Notes under the pieces: generated by a model
What the model was told of the DNA's origin: nothing
The model's database searches: none
What the model saw: the letters and a program-made list of their open reading frames with translations, nothing else
Part shown: piece after piece, positions 1 to 9,440 of the stretch
Layout of the letters: each line of letters starts with the position of its first letter
Position numbering within the stretch: the first letter of the stretch is position 1
Position numbers and translations under genes: made by a program
Origin: Maribacter arenosus
GTDB lineage: Bacteria > Bacteroidota > Bacteroidia > Flavobacteriales > Flavobacteriaceae
Length of the DNA stretch: 64,000 nucleotides
Assembly: GCF_014610845.1 (NCBI RefSeq)
Contig: NZ_JABTCG010000003.1
Location: forward strand, 434,001-498,000
Direction: 5' to 3'

Positions 1-276
1 GGCGGTCATATACGGATAAAAATTAGGACGCTCGATGATTGCACCAACTTTCTTCAATGCCTCATGGGTTGAGGTATTACCATTAAACCATGAAAATTCC
101 CCACTTGAGCGGTTCACGACATTGAGGACAATACCCAAAGTAGTCGATTTTCCACTGCCGTTAGGTCCTAAAATACCATAAACATTACCCTTTTCGATAG
201 AGAAGGAAAGGTCTTTGACAGCGGTGAGGTAACCGAATTTTTTAGTGAGGTTGTTTACCGTGAGTATCTTTTCCAA
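1..276 (-). CDS. ABC transporter ATP-binding protein (N-terminal part, runs off the window)
   Basis: The visible N-terminal 92 residues form an ABC ATPase start: a typical opening strand (ILTVNNLTKKFG), Walker A GPNGSGKSTT and the following region up to about the Q-loop. It resembles the BcrA/GldA-type exporter ATPases that energise a separate permease. Walker B and the signature lie outside the window. The start shown is TTG at 276, which matches where family members usually begin. An in-frame ATG at 318 would add 14 residues with no family resemblance and is the alternative. Substrate unknown. Confidence 0.8.
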   Translation of the reverse strand, partial: MEKILTVNNLTKKFGYLTAVKDLSFSIEKGNVYGILGPNGSGKSTTLGIVLNVVNRSSGEFSWFNGNTSTHEALKKVGAIIERPNFYPYMTA

Positions 277-324
277 AATAGGCGATATTTTTAGGAGGTT
301 TATACTAACTTGACGCATAAACCT

Positions 325-332
325 TAAATTTG
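325..332 (+). promoter_or_regulatory. Bacteroidota-type -7 promoter element
   Basis: TAAATTTG fits the TAnnTTTG consensus of Bacteroidota vegetative promoters and lies 35 bp before the ATG at 367. No convincing -33 TTTG is seen at the usual spacing, so this is a motif-based call only. Confidence 0.4.
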
Positions 333-366
333 TTACAGGGGTAACCACTTAATAAAAAACAGAGGC

Positions 367-1449
367 ATGTTGGAAGAGAAACTTATGTCAAAGAAAAAAC
401 CGGCCTATCCGGTTTGTGATGCGTTAGATGCTTATTTGGATCAGTATAGCAGAAAAATAGAACTTCCTATTTTTTATGAAGATTTATTGCGCTTTATTGG
501 TTCTGTGGTGGTCTATGATTCCAATGAAGAGGATACCCTTTGGGTAAGGGTTTATTATAATGAATTTGACCGGAAAGAGATAGATACCAGTCTTAAACGG
601 GTCTACTCTCTCTTGCATTCCGATGGGAGTGCCCATATAGATCAATATTTAAATGTAGATGCCGTTGATTATTGCACTTTCGGGAATTCCAAACCCTTTC
701 GGATAAAGGTCAGGAATATCCTAAATGATAATTTTACGTATTTCTATGTAAAGAAAACCGACGCCTCCCGGATCTACGGATTGGAGTTAGAGCATATTCT
801 TTCACCCTACAATCTGAATTTTTTGGTGTATAAGGATACGTTGATCGAAGAGCATATTGCAGGAATTCCAGGGGACTTTTTCATCAAGGAGATGTTGCCA
901 AAGTGTTCTGAAACCGAGAAAGCCCAATTGGCAAAGGAGTTTGTTAAATTCAATGAACGCTGCATGATCCGTTTATTGGGCGATATGCGCTCTTACAACT
1001 ATGTTATTGTAGCTACCCACGATTTTGACCATGTGGTTTATAAAATCAGGGCTATAGATTTTGACCAACAGTGTTTCGAAGGAAAATTGAAGGTATACCG
1101 TCCACAATTCTTCAAGGAGAATTTTTTAATGGTGGAGTTGGTGCGTAAGAAATTGATGAAAGATTCCATAGACCAATACAAATTAGAGGAAAGATCGATT
1201 ATTGCAAAACGGATCTTAAGTTCTGGGGATCGCATAAAATTATTGGATAAAATCTGTAAAAAAGATAATATATCATTACCTGAAAATGTGAAACGACTAA
1301 AATCCGAAATATTTGAGCTGACCAAGGATGTACAATTCAAAAAATGCAAGACGATGGGAGAAATCTTAGACCTTGCCTTAGATTTTGTTAAGCGTAATTA
1401 TCAAGGGGTAAGTATGAAACAGATCATCGAGCACAAGATCAAGATTTAG
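367..1449 (+). CDS. conserved protein of unknown function with kinase-fold-like motifs
   Basis: No family was recognised with certainty. The 360-residue protein is soluble, with no signal peptide or membrane segment. Three motifs occur in the order seen in protein-kinase/APH-like folds. These are a lysine strand (FYVKK, about 126-130), a hinge-like stretch (TLIEEHIAGIPGD, about 158-170), a catalytic-loop-like GDMRSYNYV (about 205-213, D206 and N211) and IDFD (about 230-233). This suggests a divergent kinase or pseudokinase, but by inference only. It stands alone between divergent and convergent neighbours. The ATG at 385 (MSKKK) is an alternative start. Confidence 0.75.
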   Translation: MLEEKLMSKKKPAYPVCDALDAYLDQYSRKIELPIFYEDLLRFIGSVVVYDSNEEDTLWVRVYYNEFDRKEIDTSLKRVYSLLHSDGSAHIDQYLNVDAVDYCTFGNSKPFRIKVRNILNDNFTYFYVKKTDASRIYGLELEHILSPYNLNFLVYKDTLIEEHIAGIPGDFFIKEMLPKCSETEKAQLAKEFVKFNERCMIRLLGDMRSYNYVIVATHDFDHVVYKIRAIDFDQQCFEGKLKVYRPQFFKENFLMVELVRKKLMKDSIDQYKLEERSIIAKRILSSGDRIKLLDKICKKDNISLPENVKRLKSEIFELTKDVQFKKCKTMGEILDLALDFVKRNYQGVSMKQIIEHKIKI

Positions 1450-1583
1450 TTTTTAAGTCGGCAGTTGCAGTTGATAGATCCCCTGTTTTAAGCGTTGATC
1501 AATATGCGATACTCCCAACTATATAGATAAATATATGGGAATAGTTATTTTGTGCCCGAGACTCTCAATCTATCATCGGCAAC

Positions 1584-2642
1584 CTAACTTTTTTGTTCTT
1601 TATTGAAATATACCAGATAATAGTACATCTGTTTTTCCTCGTCCCATCCTTTTTCAACGAATTTTTCAGCAGAATCCGAATTGATAAAGTTTAATTTAAT
1701 TTGGATGTTGGTATCTAGGTTGATGACATTTTTTATCTTTTTCCGGGCATCGGAGACCGCTTTGTTGGCAATTTCAAAAGAAGAGACATCCTCAATGCTG
1801 TATTTGGGTCCTTTTTCAACCTTGTAGTGTTTAAATTCAGGGATTAACTCAGGATTTTCCATGACCTCGTTCAAGAAATTACTTTCTTCAAAAGCGTCAT
1901 TTTTGGCAAAATGGTTTACCGCCTTGTTCATGAATAAAACCTCCTGTTGTTTGTCTTCCGCTGGTAAAACTACATCTTTCGCAAAATTTTGACAGAATTT
2001 CAGGTAATTCTTGGTGTAGAAATTCTCATCGGCCAAAGCATCTACACCTAGGAAATTCTCTAGCCAATATTTAGCATCATAGCGATTGCTATCAACAGAA
2101 AGTACTTTATACCCTTCTTCTTGGTTGCTATTGAAGATAAGACAGCCTTTGTCGAGTTTGTTGATGTTGATACCTTGTTGGATCACTAAGTCCAAATTGT
2201 TGCCTTTTTCCTCGAACTGAAGAAAATCATGTTTTACTTCACTCTTGAAAATACCGATGGCGTCTACTTTTTCATTGTTCAATAAAATGCCGGTTAAATA
2301 GGCGACATAAACCTCCCCACTTTTAATATGCGGATGGTTGGATTGTTCAAAAAGGTGGGTCGCTATTTTTTTTGATCGGTCATGAATACAATCGGGATCC
2401 TTGAATATATCGGTAGCTATTTTATGGATTTCATTGAATTCTACATCTACCTCATGGGTGAGTTTGAAATAATTCTCTTCTTTTTCCCTAAAGGGTTTAA
2501 GAAAATATTCTTTTAGCAGTCCAGTAGTTTCGTCATTAAGACCAAATGGTTCTGTCGATAGGAATATGCCTTCGTTTTTGTTCTTATTGCCAACACGGTG
2601 CAACGATATACTTTCGATATGGGTGGGGTACAGATTGATCAT
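1584..2642 (-). CDS. nucleoid-associated protein, NA37/NdpA (YejK) family
   Basis: This 352-residue soluble protein matches the NA37 family over its length. It has the N-terminal IESISLHRVGNK segment, a central GEVYVAYLTGILLNN strand pair, DLVIQQGININKLDKGCLIF, and a C-terminal basic SDARKKIKNVINLDTNIQIKL region. Members such as E. coli YejK are spermidine-nucleoid associated proteins of unclear mechanism. Bacteroidota versions are of similar length. It is a single gene, followed by a convergent neighbour. Confidence 0.8.
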   Translation of the reverse strand: MINLYPTHIESISLHRVGNKNKNEGIFLSTEPFGLNDETTGLLKEYFLKPFREKEENYFKLTHEVDVEFNEIHKIATDIFKDPDCIHDRSKKIATHLFEQSNHPHIKSGEVYVAYLTGILLNNEKVDAIGIFKSEVKHDFLQFEEKGNNLDLVIQQGININKLDKGCLIFNSNQEEGYKVLSVDSNRYDAKYWLENFLGVDALADENFYTKNYLKFCQNFAKDVVLPAEDKQQEVLFMNKAVNHFAKNDAFEESNFLNEVMENPELIPEFKHYKVEKGPKYSIEDVSSFEIANKAVSDARKKIKNVINLDTNIQIKLNFINSDSAEKFVEKGWDEEKQMYYYLVYFNKEQKS

Positions 2643-2696
2643 TAATTTTGTTCTTTTTTTTTCATTCCTGCAAAGGTGGGAATCATGGGTTAATTG

Positions 2697-2738
2697 TAAA
2701 AGTAAAAAAGCTAAAGAGTAAAAGAGTAAAAGTAAAAA
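2697..2738. repeat. short AT-rich tandem-like repeat
   Basis: The stretch between the nucleoid-protein start and the next gene repeats AAAGAGTA and GTAAAAG units several times (AAAGAGTAAAAGAGTAAAAG). It is low-complexity sequence with no evident function and could be prone to slippage. Confidence 0.4.
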
Positions 2739-2812
2739 TTCAATGAATTCAACAGGTCGAAAAACATTGGGCTTTCTTCATCGTATTTTTTCTGCCCCCT
2801 GCCAATTAATTT

Positions 2813-3310
2813 TCAGTTCCAGTTTTCATCAAAATCCAAATCGTCGTAGTTTTCAAAAGTGTCATCAATATCCAAAGATGAATTTTCAGCTTCGAATTTA
2901 CGTTCTGGGGGGAATTCTGGCAATTCCCCAAAACTAAAAAGTACATTAGGGTATGATCGTCCGGGTTCTTCCGATACAATATCGGCCAATTCGACAAAGA
3001 ACGTCCACATATTCAAAAAATCATAAACATAAATAAGTTTAGGTGTTTTCTTGGAAAGCACATCCTCTAGGCTGGTCTCATTCATCATTCGAACATCAGA
3101 ATCATTTTCGCCCATATCAAATAAGGCGATTTCCTCATCTTGTTTCCAATCATCATCACAGGTGTAAAATGAGGCCATTTCATTACCCAAAAAACCAAAG
3201 GACTGGGCTATGGTATTATGAAATTCCTCCATTGAATTATGCGCCTCAATTTCCACATCCCGAAAGATATCCTCATCGGCATCCAAGATGATCCGGATCT
3301 TATATATCAT
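2813..3310 (-). CDS. plasmid pRiA4b ORF-3-like family protein
   Basis: This 165-residue acidic soluble protein carries the pRiA4b ORF-3-like fold. It starts YKIRIILDADEDIFRDVEI, followed by MEEFHNTIAQSFGF, then the SFYTCDDDW strand and a YVYDFLNMWTFFVEL segment. The family is common in Bacteroidota and has no established biochemical function. The C-terminal 30 residues are very rich in Asp and Glu. It lies 27 bp downstream of ctaA on the same strand and may be cotranscribed with it. Confidence 0.75.
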   Translation of the reverse strand: MIYKIRIILDADEDIFRDVEIEAHNSMEEFHNTIAQSFGFLGNEMASFYTCDDDWKQDEEIALFDMGENDSDVRMMNETSLEDVLSKKTPKLIYVYDFLNMWTFFVELADIVSEEPGRSYPNVLFSFGELPEFPPERKFEAENSSLDIDDTFENYDDLDFDENWN

Positions 3311-3337
3311 TAACTCTATTTTTGCGAGAAAGCAAAG

Positions 3338-4372
3338 TTACAAAGATTTATGACTTCTACCTGCATTGTAAGATTCCAACACCAAATAGAACTGTACACC
3401 AAAGAGTAGTGAAGCCAACACCAAATGCATAGTTTGGCTCATAAATGGGAAATCCCAGTAGAACATCGCCATGCCTGTTATGATTTCAATTAGGAGAATG
3501 AGTAGAACCCAATTTATTTTAGTGAGTCCCAAATTCAATTTATAAATCCTATATGCTAAATAAAGATTGAAAAGGACGACGATTATAGAAAATGACCGAT
3601 GGATGTAAAAGGACATTGAGGGTTGGTGTAACCAAAGATTTTTAGCAATTTCGCCCACCTCGGTGATCTGTTCATCGACAAACTGTCTTACCTGTGTACC
3701 TAAAACAATTTGGACCAGAGTCAGGCCAAAAACAATGGACAGAAAAACAACGGTTTTAGCATTATATCTGTAGTTTTTTCTTTTTTTCTTGGAAATGAAA
3801 ACCAAGTAAAGCAGTAAGGCGACGATCAATAATGCCATAACCATGTGCAAGGTAATCCTAAAGGGATCCAATACGGAATAGACTACAGTAGCACCGAGCC
3901 AGGCTTGAAAGCCCATGCCGAATACTACCAACCAGGACAATAGTGTGATACTTTTCTTTTTTTTCCAATACCCAATAGAAACAATAGCTAGCACCAATGT
4001 GCCGAGACCAGCCAAGGCACCAAAGAGTCGGTTTATGAACTCGATCCAGGTATGCCAAGGGTTAAATTCGGCATAATCGTGTTTTGTATAGGGTGCCCAA
4101 TGTTCGAGTTCAAGTTGATTCCCACTTACAAAATCATCTTTGGCCACTTGAAGTGATTCATTCAGGATGATGACCTGTCCTTTTTGATATACGTGATCAG
4201 GTTTCCATTGTAGCTCGGATTCGTCGGTAGGGGGAATAAGGTGGCCAAAACACTTGGGCCAATCGGGGCACCCCATGCCACTTCCGGTCATTCGTACAAC
4301 AGCTCCTGCAATAATCACCAAGTAAACCAAAACCAAGGAAGTTTTGGCAATCGTATGGAAATTTTTGAACAT
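3338..4372 (-). CDS. ctaA: heme A synthase (COX15/CtaA family)
   Basis: The product is an inner-membrane enzyme that oxidises heme O to heme A for cytochrome oxidase. The 344-residue protein has about eight membrane segments. The family start is visible: LVYLVIIAGAVVRMTGSGMGCPDWPKCFG, broken here at GSG/MGC, with the Cys pair in the CPDWPKC loop. Further signs are the EFINR motif near 111 and heme-ligand His residues (LHMVMAL, LHQPS, HRSFS, MHLVLAS). Length and topology fit Bacteroidota CtaA. No cox genes lie next to it here. Confidence 0.93.
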   Translation of the reverse strand: MFKNFHTIAKTSLVLVYLVIIAGAVVRMTGSGMGCPDWPKCFGHLIPPTDESELQWKPDHVYQKGQVIILNESLQVAKDDFVSGNQLELEHWAPYTKHDYAEFNPWHTWIEFINRLFGALAGLGTLVLAIVSIGYWKKKKSITLLSWLVVFGMGFQAWLGATVVYSVLDPFRITLHMVMALLIVALLLYLVFISKKKRKNYRYNAKTVVFLSIVFGLTLVQIVLGTQVRQFVDEQITEVGEIAKNLWLHQPSMSFYIHRSFSIIVVLFNLYLAYRIYKLNLGLTKINWVLLILLIEIITGMAMFYWDFPFMSQTMHLVLASLLFGVQFYLVLESYNAGRSHKSL

Positions 4373-4395
4373 CTATGGTAGTCTTATTATGCGTG

Positions 4396-4425
4396 CAAAA
4401 TTACTACTCTTTTCCAATATTCAAA
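4396..4425 (-). promoter_or_regulatory. promoter of ctaA (TTTG N18 TAnnTTTG)
   Basis: On the minus strand TTTG (4422-4425) is followed after 18 bp by TAATTTTG (4396-4403), a full match to the Bacteroidota housekeeping promoter. It lies 24 bp before the ctaA ATG, implying a short leader. Confidence 0.6.
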
Positions 4426-4706
4426 TGGATGTAGAAGAATAAAACCATAAAAAAAGGAGCTAATAAAGCCCTTATTTAAGGTTTGTGTATTTCATTTAAT
4501 GTGTATAAATCCCGATTTTCTATTGCTCTGGTGGTTTGTTTTAAAACAAGGCATGCCATTGCTACAATCATTGGGCAGTTTATTTTCACCCTTTCTTTCA
4601 TAGGTAATACTATTTTGAAGTATAAGTGAAAGTCCCAAGAAATGTTGTTTATCGATAACATTGTTAATTTATTTGCCTAAACAACAAATTAAACGCTGCA
4701 TACCTA
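4426..4706. other. intergenic region, nothing recognised
   Basis: The stretch between cca and the ctaA promoter holds only a 61-codon minus-strand frame (4476-4661), which has no family resemblance and no plausible promoter. No RNA gene or strong hairpin was seen. Confidence 0.4.
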
Positions 4707-6131
4707 TTATTGAGATACTAGGCCCAATTCAGCACCTTTTTTTAACATGTACGATTTGGCTGCACCATATTCATTGGGGATTTCACCTTCCAGAATGGCT
4801 TCTTTGATGGCTGCCTTTATGATTCCAATTTCCTTTGATGGCTGAAGATTGAAAGTCTTCATAATTTCCTCACCGGAAATCGGGGGTTGAAAATTTCGGA
4901 TATGGTCACGTTCCTCGACTTCAATGATTTTTTGACGTACCAATTTAAAGTTGTTTTTGTACTGCTTTTGTTTTTTGGGATTCTTCGTAGTAATATCAGC
5001 CTCACACAAGGTCATGAGGTCATCAACTTGGTCACCGGCATCGAAAACCAACCTTCTAACCGCCGAATCTGTAACAAAATCTTCCGAAAGTACAATAGGT
5101 CTGGAACTCATCAATACCATTTTCTGGACAAATTTCATTTTGTCGTTCAAAGGCATTCGTAATCTTCTAAAGAGTTTATAAACCATTTTTGAACCGACAA
5201 ATTCATGGCCATGAAAGGTCCATCCGATTTTTTTATGGAATCTTTTTGTTGGTGCCTTGCCAATATCATGTAATAAGGCAGCCCAGCGCAACCATAGATC
5301 ATCCGTTGTTTTAGCAATATTATCGACGACTTCAAGTGTGTGCCAAAAGTTGTCCTTATGGCGTTGGCCTTCTATTTCTTCAATGCCTTCCAAGGCGGTA
5401 AGTTCAGGAAGTATATATTGCAGGAGTCCTGTTTTATGCAGTAGGGAAAAACCTATGGATGGTTCTTTGCTTGCCAATATCTTGTGGAGCTCTTCCACAA
5501 TACGTTCTTTGGAAACGATATTAATTCGTTCCTTATTTTCAGTGATGGCCAGTAGTGATTTCAACTCAATAGTGAATTCCAATTGAGAGGCGAAACGAAT
5601 GGCACGCATCATACGTAAAGGGTCATCAGAATAAGTGATATCGGGCGCTAAGGGCGTTTTGATAATCTTATTTTTCAAATCCGAAATCCCATTAAAAGGG
5701 TCCAACAAATCCCCAAAATTTGATTTGTTCAATGATAATGCCAAGGCATTTATTGTGAAATCCCGGCGCTCTTGGTCTTCTTGTAAGGTACCATCCTCAA
5801 CAAAGGGCTTACGACTATTGCGATCATAGCTTTCCTTACGGGCTCCTACAAACTCCAACTCTATATCCCCATGTTTTATCATGGCTGTACCAAAGTTTTT
5901 GAAAATTGATATTTTAGGATCTCCGGGAAACTTAGAGGCTACTACCTTGGCCAATTCAATACCGCTACCTACTGCAACTATATCGATATCCTTTGGGATG
6001 CCTCTTTTCAATAAATAGTCGCGTACAAAACCTCCGATTACATAGCTTTCGACCCCAAGCTGCTCAGCTGCTTCGGAAAGGACTTTGAAAATCGGATCTT
6101 GGAGTGCTTGCTTGTGGTTTTGCTGTGGCAT
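4707..6131 (-). CDS. cca: CCA tRNA nucleotidyltransferase with HD domain
   Basis: The enzyme adds or repairs the 3' CCA end of tRNA. In the 474-residue protein GGFVRD (33-38) binds the nucleotide triphosphate, KDIDIV supplies D48 and D50 as metal ligands, and RRDFTINAL (122-130) is the class II motif. An HD phosphohydrolase domain follows (H264, H288-D289). The poly(A)-polymerase-like class with an HD domain is usual in Bacteroidota. It lies downstream of tsaC on the same strand with a 53-bp gap. Confidence 0.93.
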   Translation of the reverse strand: MPQQNHKQALQDPIFKVLSEAAEQLGVESYVIGGFVRDYLLKRGIPKDIDIVAVGSGIELAKVVASKFPGDPKISIFKNFGTAMIKHGDIELEFVGARKESYDRNSRKPFVEDGTLQEDQERRDFTINALALSLNKSNFGDLLDPFNGISDLKNKIIKTPLAPDITYSDDPLRMMRAIRFASQLEFTIELKSLLAITENKERINIVSKERIVEELHKILASKEPSIGFSLLHKTGLLQYILPELTALEGIEEIEGQRHKDNFWHTLEVVDNIAKTTDDLWLRWAALLHDIGKAPTKRFHKKIGWTFHGHEFVGSKMVYKLFRRLRMPLNDKMKFVQKMVLMSSRPIVLSEDFVTDSAVRRLVFDAGDQVDDLMTLCEADITTKNPKKQKQYKNNFKLVRQKIIEVEERDHIRNFQPPISGEEIMKTFNLQPSKEIGIIKAAIKEAILEGEIPNEYGAAKSYMLKKGAELGLVSQ

Positions 6132-6184
6132 TTTATGAAGGCATCTCGACTCCGCTCGATAGGATAGCGAATACTGTTTATAAC

Positions 6185-6754
6185 TTACTCCCGGATAATT
6201 TTTACTGTACCATCATTTCCTAATTTAATTATTGATGAGGGTGGTCCGTTCTGTTTATCGTGGTGCAAATTTACGATATAGTCCACACCTTTTAAAATAG
6301 GATCTTCTATTTTCCCAAAATGAGTGGGTGTCGGCTTACCCGCTAAATTTGCAGAAGTTGAGATAATGGGCTTTTTATATTTGTTTATCAAATAGCTACA
6401 AAACTTATCAGAGGCGACCCTTATCGCCATGGTATTATCATGGGCAATGGCATTTTTGGCCAACCCGATGGGGTTATCGTAAATGATGGTCGTCGGTTTG
6501 GTTGCCAGATCTAAAATATCATAGGCAAGCTCAGGTACCTGTGCTACGTGTCTTTCCAACATGGCATCATTAGCCACCAGGCAGATCAGTGCTTTTGAAT
6601 CTTCACGCTGTTTTAATTCATACACTTTTTTGACGGCGGCTTCGTTCGTGGCATCGCAGCCAATGCCCCAAACCGTATCGGTAGGGTAGAGGATCAACCC
6701 ACCTTTAGCCATTACTTCAATGCATTTATTTATTTCAGCTGAGAAATCTTTCAT
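6185..6754 (-). CDS. tsaC: L-threonylcarbamoyladenylate synthase (Sua5/YrdC/TsaC)
   Basis: The protein makes threonylcarbamoyl-AMP for the t6A37 modification of tRNA. The YrdC fold is clear from [17 protein letters not shown], the KxR-like KQREDSKAL, and SxNxAG as STSANLAG. The frame stays open upstream, but the ATG at 6754 is the better start. It gives a 189-residue protein of family length and a 4-base ATGA overlap with the stop of the preceding glycosyltransferase gene, implying translational coupling. A tRNA-modification gene tied to a polymer operon is probably only convenient linkage. Confidence 0.92.
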   Translation of the reverse strand: MKDFSAEINKCIEVMAKGGLILYPTDTVWGIGCDATNEAAVKKVYELKQREDSKALICLVANDAMLERHVAQVPELAYDILDLATKPTTIIYDNPIGLAKNAIAHDNTMAIRVASDKFCSYLINKYKKPIISTSANLAGKPTPTHFGKIEDPILKGVDYIVNLHHDKQNGPPSSIIKLGNDGTVKIIRE

Positions 6755-8586
6755 ATTTTCGAATGCTTGTCCAAACTTCTTAGACGCTTCAACTCCTTGT
6801 ATCTGGAATAAACCCCTAGGGCATTCAAATAACAAATGATAATCCCTTTTTGCCCATCCAAGAACCCCAAACGTAAAATATAATGGTTTAAAAACTTATA
6901 GAGGGGTCTGAAAATAAAATGATAAAAATGGGCCTTCTTATCTTTTTTGTATTCCTCCAAGGCCTTCATTTGACCATATTTAACCATCTTACCTTTATAG
7001 TCGTCGTAATTACTATAAGAGTAATGAATCAATTTGTTCTCTAAAACACTTGATTTACCATCTATCAATAATGTTTCATGAACGATGCGCTCTTTATCGA
7101 ATTTAACCTTACTCTTTCTGAAGAGGCGGTAATTCTTGTCGCTTTGCCATCCGCTGAACCGTAACACCTTATCCTTGAACATAAAGGTTCTCAGAAATAG
7201 ATATGCCACTGGCTCTATGTTGTCGGAATTCACCGTTTTCAAGATTTCATTTTTTAAGGAATCGGTCAATCGCTCATCGGCATCCATAAACAATATCCAG
7301 TCGTTCGTCGCTTGTGCCATGGCAAAGGATTTCTGGTCGGTGTAATTTACAAATGGACGTTGAATAAGTTTAACATGAGGGTGTTCCTTGATTTTTTTAA
7401 TGGTACCATCCGTACTATTGGAGTCAACCACCACTATTTCATCTGCAAAGCTGATATTCTCCAATACCGCTTCAATATTATTCAATTCGTTGAAAGTAAT
7501 CAGTAATGCGGTGATCTTTTGCTTTTTGTTGCCGTCCCAAAGGTCAGTAATGGGTTTACCGAACATGTTGTTTATTTTCAACTTTCGGGCCAAGGACAAA
7601 TCCCTGCTTTCCGGTACTCCATTTTTTTGAATGTATGCTTCCACGGCCTTTACCATACGAAGAGCGGAATTACCGTCCTTATACGGATGGAACTCCTGGT
7701 TGATTATATCCCGCTGTGATTTAAAAGGATCATTTTCTAGATTATCGAGTACTTTATCCGTGAGGTTGGTATAGGATCTTGAATCGTCCCACTGAATGTT
7801 ATCGGCGATGTTCTTATAAGAGATTGCAGGTTTGTCCAAAAGGAGAAACTCATAAATCACAGATGAGGTATCGCTGATCAGGACATCTGCCTGGAGTAAA
7901 AACTTGATAATGTTCTTTTCTTCTTGGAAGATGACATTTGGAACTCTTTTATCCAGGTCTTTATAGGCGTCGATCCATTCCTGATCCATAAGATCATGGA
8001 ATTTTATAAAGACCACGAAACCCGTTTTAAGGGCAAGTTCTTCAATTTCCTTGAGCAAATAGGGTGCTGATGTAAGGCTCGGGGAAAATGTAGGCGCGAA
8101 GAGCACGATTTTGTCCGTGCCATAGTGCTGCAGTATTTTTTCCTTGTCCGCTTCGTATGCGTTACGGTTTTTTCCATATACGTCCAATTTAGGCCAGCCC
8201 GTCTCGATGACATCGAAATTCTTGTATTTCGCTCTCAGAGTATCGAACTTTCTCGTGAAATAAGGTCCTTGGGTCAAATAAAGGTCAAAGTAGTTTCGAA
8301 TATGGAAATGCCCTTTTTTTTCCCCGGCCAAGCCATGAAAAATTTGGACTTTGAGGCCTCTAAGGTAATAGGGCACCTCATTGCCCGGAACGAAAATAGC
8401 GTCACTGCTAAACAATTGTAAATCCAGGATACTGGTAGTGAATTTTTCCGTTTTGAACGGAAAATCAAAAAATAGTTTTTTGGGAATATACCAGAGATAA
8501 TCATGGGAAGCCGCTTTCAAAACGTCCTGAATAGGCGCCATGATCCCAAACGCATAGGCATTTTGACAAAAAAGAATGACTTTCAT
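6751..8586 (-). CDS. fusion of CDP-glycerol glycerophosphotransferase-like domain and family 2 glycosyltransferase
   Basis: In this 611-residue protein residues 1-340 resemble TagB/TarF-type polyol-phosphate transferases. Signs are FHGLAGEKKG near 83, VLFAPTFSPS, KFHDLMDQEW, and the hallmark LISDTSSVIYEFLLLDKP (237-254). From about 357 a GT2 domain of the WaaE/KdtX-like type begins (ITALLITFNELNN, VVVDSNSTDGT, LFMDADE, RFSGWQSDKNYRLFR). The pair suggests transfer of a polyol phosphate and a sugar in one surface-glycan pathway. Its start overlaps the preceding stop by one base (TAATG). Donor and acceptor are unknown. Confidence 0.85.
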   Translation of the reverse strand: MKVILFCQNAYAFGIMAPIQDVLKAASHDYLWYIPKKLFFDFPFKTEKFTTSILDLQLFSSDAIFVPGNEVPYYLRGLKVQIFHGLAGEKKGHFHIRNYFDLYLTQGPYFTRKFDTLRAKYKNFDVIETGWPKLDVYGKNRNAYEADKEKILQHYGTDKIVLFAPTFSPSLTSAPYLLKEIEELALKTGFVVFIKFHDLMDQEWIDAYKDLDKRVPNVIFQEEKNIIKFLLQADVLISDTSSVIYEFLLLDKPAISYKNIADNIQWDDSRSYTNLTDKVLDNLENDPFKSQRDIINQEFHPYKDGNSALRMVKAVEAYIQKNGVPESRDLSLARKLKINNMFGKPITDLWDGNKKQKITALLITFNELNNIEAVLENISFADEIVVVDSNSTDGTIKKIKEHPHVKLIQRPFVNYTDQKSFAMAQATNDWILFMDADERLTDSLKNEILKTVNSDNIEPVAYLFLRTFMFKDKVLRFSGWQSDKNYRLFRKSKVKFDKERIVHETLLIDGKSSVLENKLIHYSYSNYDDYKGKMVKYGQMKALEEYKKDKKAHFYHFIFRPLYKFLNHYILRLGFLDGQKGIIICYLNALGVYSRYKELKRLRSLDKHSKI

Positions 8587-9269
8587 TAACGGAAGAGGTT
8601 ATTTGCATTCTCCAAATCCTCTTTGAAATCTACCTCCATACAATCAAAGGCGGAAATGTCCACAGCACTGATCTGTAAATTGTCTTTTGCAATCGCCAAC
8701 TCCAAACCACGTTCAAAATAATCATTATCATCACATTCCTCCAATCTTGTAATGAAGTTTTTAATGTCTTTTTTAGCGATAAAATTTATTCCGACGGCCT
8801 CACCTAAACCGTTTATCACCGATTTGGAAAGTTGGTCGATATAATTGTTTTTCAACGTATATTTCACTTCTTCTTCGTCGACCTTACTCGTGTTTACCGC
8901 TACAAATGATTGTTGATTTTTGATATAAGGATTTAATTCTTGCAATAATCCAACATCAAAAACAACATCCCCATTTAACCAAAGCACCGATTTGTCCTTA
9001 TTCTTTTTAAGGGCCTGTAAAAGACTTTTTGAAGTATTGGTTCGATCAAAGAATGGATTGTAGATGTACGTGACCTCAGGAAAACGTTCCATAATCAAAT
9101 CTTTTTTAAAACCTACAACAATGCTTATGTCATCAATATTAAAATGTTGGGACAAATTATCTATTTGCATACCCATGATACTCTTGCCATTGTTCAAAGG
9201 GGTCAAAGGTTTGGGAAAGGGGTTGCCCAATCGGGAACCTATACCTGCTGCAAGGATAACAATTTTCAT
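8586..9269 (-). CDS. sugar/choline-phosphate nucleotidyltransferase, LicC-like
   Basis: The 227-residue soluble protein has the nucleotidyltransferase signature ILAAGIGSRLG....PKPLTPLNNGKS, then IVVGFKKD, NTSKSLLQAL and the metal-site LNGDVVFD. The pattern of N-T-S-x-SL after the Rossmann strand resembles LicC, the CTP:phosphocholine cytidylyltransferase. Other NDP-sugar pyrophosphorylases cannot be excluded. It is the first gene of a coupled chain with the glycerophosphotransferase/GT2 fusion, tsaC and perhaps cca. It is divergent from the TagD-like gene, so activated precursors may be made from both sides of one promoter region. Confidence 0.82.
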   Translation of the reverse strand: MKIVILAAGIGSRLGNPFPKPLTPLNNGKSIMGMQIDNLSQHFNIDDISIVVGFKKDLIMERFPEVTYIYNPFFDRTNTSKSLLQALKKNKDKSVLWLNGDVVFDVGLLQELNPYIKNQQSFVAVNTSKVDEEEVKYTLKNNYIDQLSKSVINGLGEAVGINFIAKKDIKNFITRLEECDDNDYFERGLELAIAKDNLQISAVDISAFDCMEVDFKEDLENANNLFR

Positions 9270-9318
9270 AAGTTGGTGTTGTAATAGGCCATTTTTATTT
9301 GAACCGCCTTCGTATATG

Positions 9319-9326
9319 CAAAGTTA
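9319..9326 (-). promoter_or_regulatory. -7 element upstream of the licC-like gene
   Basis: TAACTTTG on the minus strand matches TAnnTTTG and lies 50 bp before the ATG at 9269 in the divergent intergenic region. A -33 element at standard spacing is not clear. Confidence 0.4.
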
Positions 9327-9410
9327 CTTGTTTTATTTATAAATGACATAGTACTGGCGTAGGACAAAAGATCCTTAATATTCAATTCCCGCATTTGAAT
9401 TTTGATTTTG

Positions 9411-9418
9411 TAGTTTTG
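9411..9418 (+). promoter_or_regulatory. -7 element upstream of the tagD-like gene
   Basis: TAGTTTTG matches TAnnTTTG and ends 22 bp before the ATG at 9441. A TTTG at 9394-9397 is only 13 bp upstream, shorter than usual for a -33 element. Confidence 0.4.
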
Positions 9419-9440
9419 CAGTCAATTTATTTTAAAGTAT

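Noticed and set aside
1038-1349. 103-codon minus-strand frame inside the kinase-like gene
   Set aside because: Antisense to a well-supported gene, no family likeness, no promoter.
2743-2937. 64-codon plus-strand frame over the end of the pRiA4b-like gene
   Set aside because: Antisense shadow of the coding frame on the other strand.
4476-4661. 61-codon frame upstream of ctaA
   Set aside because: No family likeness or signal; codon pattern looks random and it lies behind the ctaA promoter.
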